A stretch of 5,801 bases of DNA from Candidatus Neomicrothrix sp. UBA672 (lineage in GTDB: Bacteria; Actinomycetota; Acidimicrobiia; Acidimicrobiales; MedAcidi-G1): contig DBNM01000121.1 in assembly GCA_002299135.1 (NCBI GenBank), positions 1-5,801 of the forward strand. The letters are read 5' to 3'. A program made the position numbers and the translations under genes. Each line of letters begins with the position of its first letter. Positions within the stretch are counted from its first letter, which is position 1. The notes below the pieces were generated by a model that made no database searches, was not told the DNA's origin, and was given only the letters and a program-made list of their open reading frames with translations. Below, one piece after another: positions 5,775 to 5,801 of the stretch.

Positions 5775-5801
5775 TTGGGCTCATAACCCGAAGGTCGAAG
5801 G
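5775..5801 (+). tRNA. 3' part of initiator tRNA-fMet(CAT), att-site remnant, cut by window end
   Basis: TTGGG (5775-5779), loop CTCATAA (5780-5786) and CCCGA (5787-5791) form an anticodon arm with anticodon CAT (5782-5784) and one T-G wobble pair. Variable AGGTC (5792-5796) and the first T-stem strand GAAGG (5797-5801) follow. Three G-C pairs flanking the anticodon loop mark the initiator, not elongator, tRNA. Upstream (5740-5774) there is no matching acceptor strand or AGCAGC-type D-arm, so identity begins in the anticodon stem. This is the pattern of a tyrosine-recombinase crossover in the anticodon arm. The intact tRNA would then be rebuilt at the other, left end of the element. The rest of the T-arm and acceptor is beyond the window. 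Confidence 0.75.

Noticed and set aside
5767..5775. AGAGACTCT at the tRNA junction as a relative of GGAGACTCC in the replication gene leader (3100-3108, minus strand).
   Set aside because: Only GAGACTC is shared; two 7-base matches over this length are within chance.
5745..5801. A complete tRNA gene with a D-arm made from GAGT (5763 region) and ACTC (5771-5774).
   Set aside because: The pairing leaves no base 26 before the anticodon stem, and there is no acceptor strand matching an initiator tRNA, so a partial att copy fits better.

Overview
The window looks like one end of an integrated mobile genetic element, most likely a P4-like satellite or genomic island, in a bacterium of moderately AT-rich composition. 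I lean towards Proteobacteria because of the integrase and TOPRIM-helicase families, but the taxon is not fixed by the sequence. All recognisable genes lie on the minus strand and read leftward, away from an attachment site at the right edge. No plus-strand gene is convincing.

Layout from right to left. At 5775-5801 the window ends inside the 3' half of an initiator tRNA gene (anticodon CAT, with GGG/CCC next to the anticodon loop). The sequence before it is not a tRNA 5' half, so this is best read as an att remnant with the crossover in the anticodon stem. Leftward comes a leader with a near-consensus extended -10 promoter (5693-5720), paired TGGGGGA repeats and a palindrome. The tyrosine integrase follows (4448-5599). 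It overlaps by ATGA an unrecognised 289-residue gene (3582-4451), so the two are probably translated together. A repeat-rich intergenic stretch (3531-3570) precedes a 72-residue AlpA/excisionase-type helix-turn-helix gene (3239-3457). A 165-base leader with its own direct repeats leads to a 911-residue TOPRIM plus P-loop helicase replication protein (338-3073). Its stop overlaps the start of a further gene (TAATG), which runs out of the window at base 1 and begins with a TubC-docking-like domain.

Working model: the integrase and the small HTH protein handle integration, excision and regulation. The TOPRIM-helicase replicates the excised form. Two inverted arrays of 9-bp GTGAAC units at 30-56 and 134-160, inside the coding sequence of the last gene, are a candidate replication origin or binding site for that protein. 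They resemble the GGTGAAC-type iterons I recall for the phage P4 alpha protein. Cargo genes and the other att end would lie to the left, outside the window.
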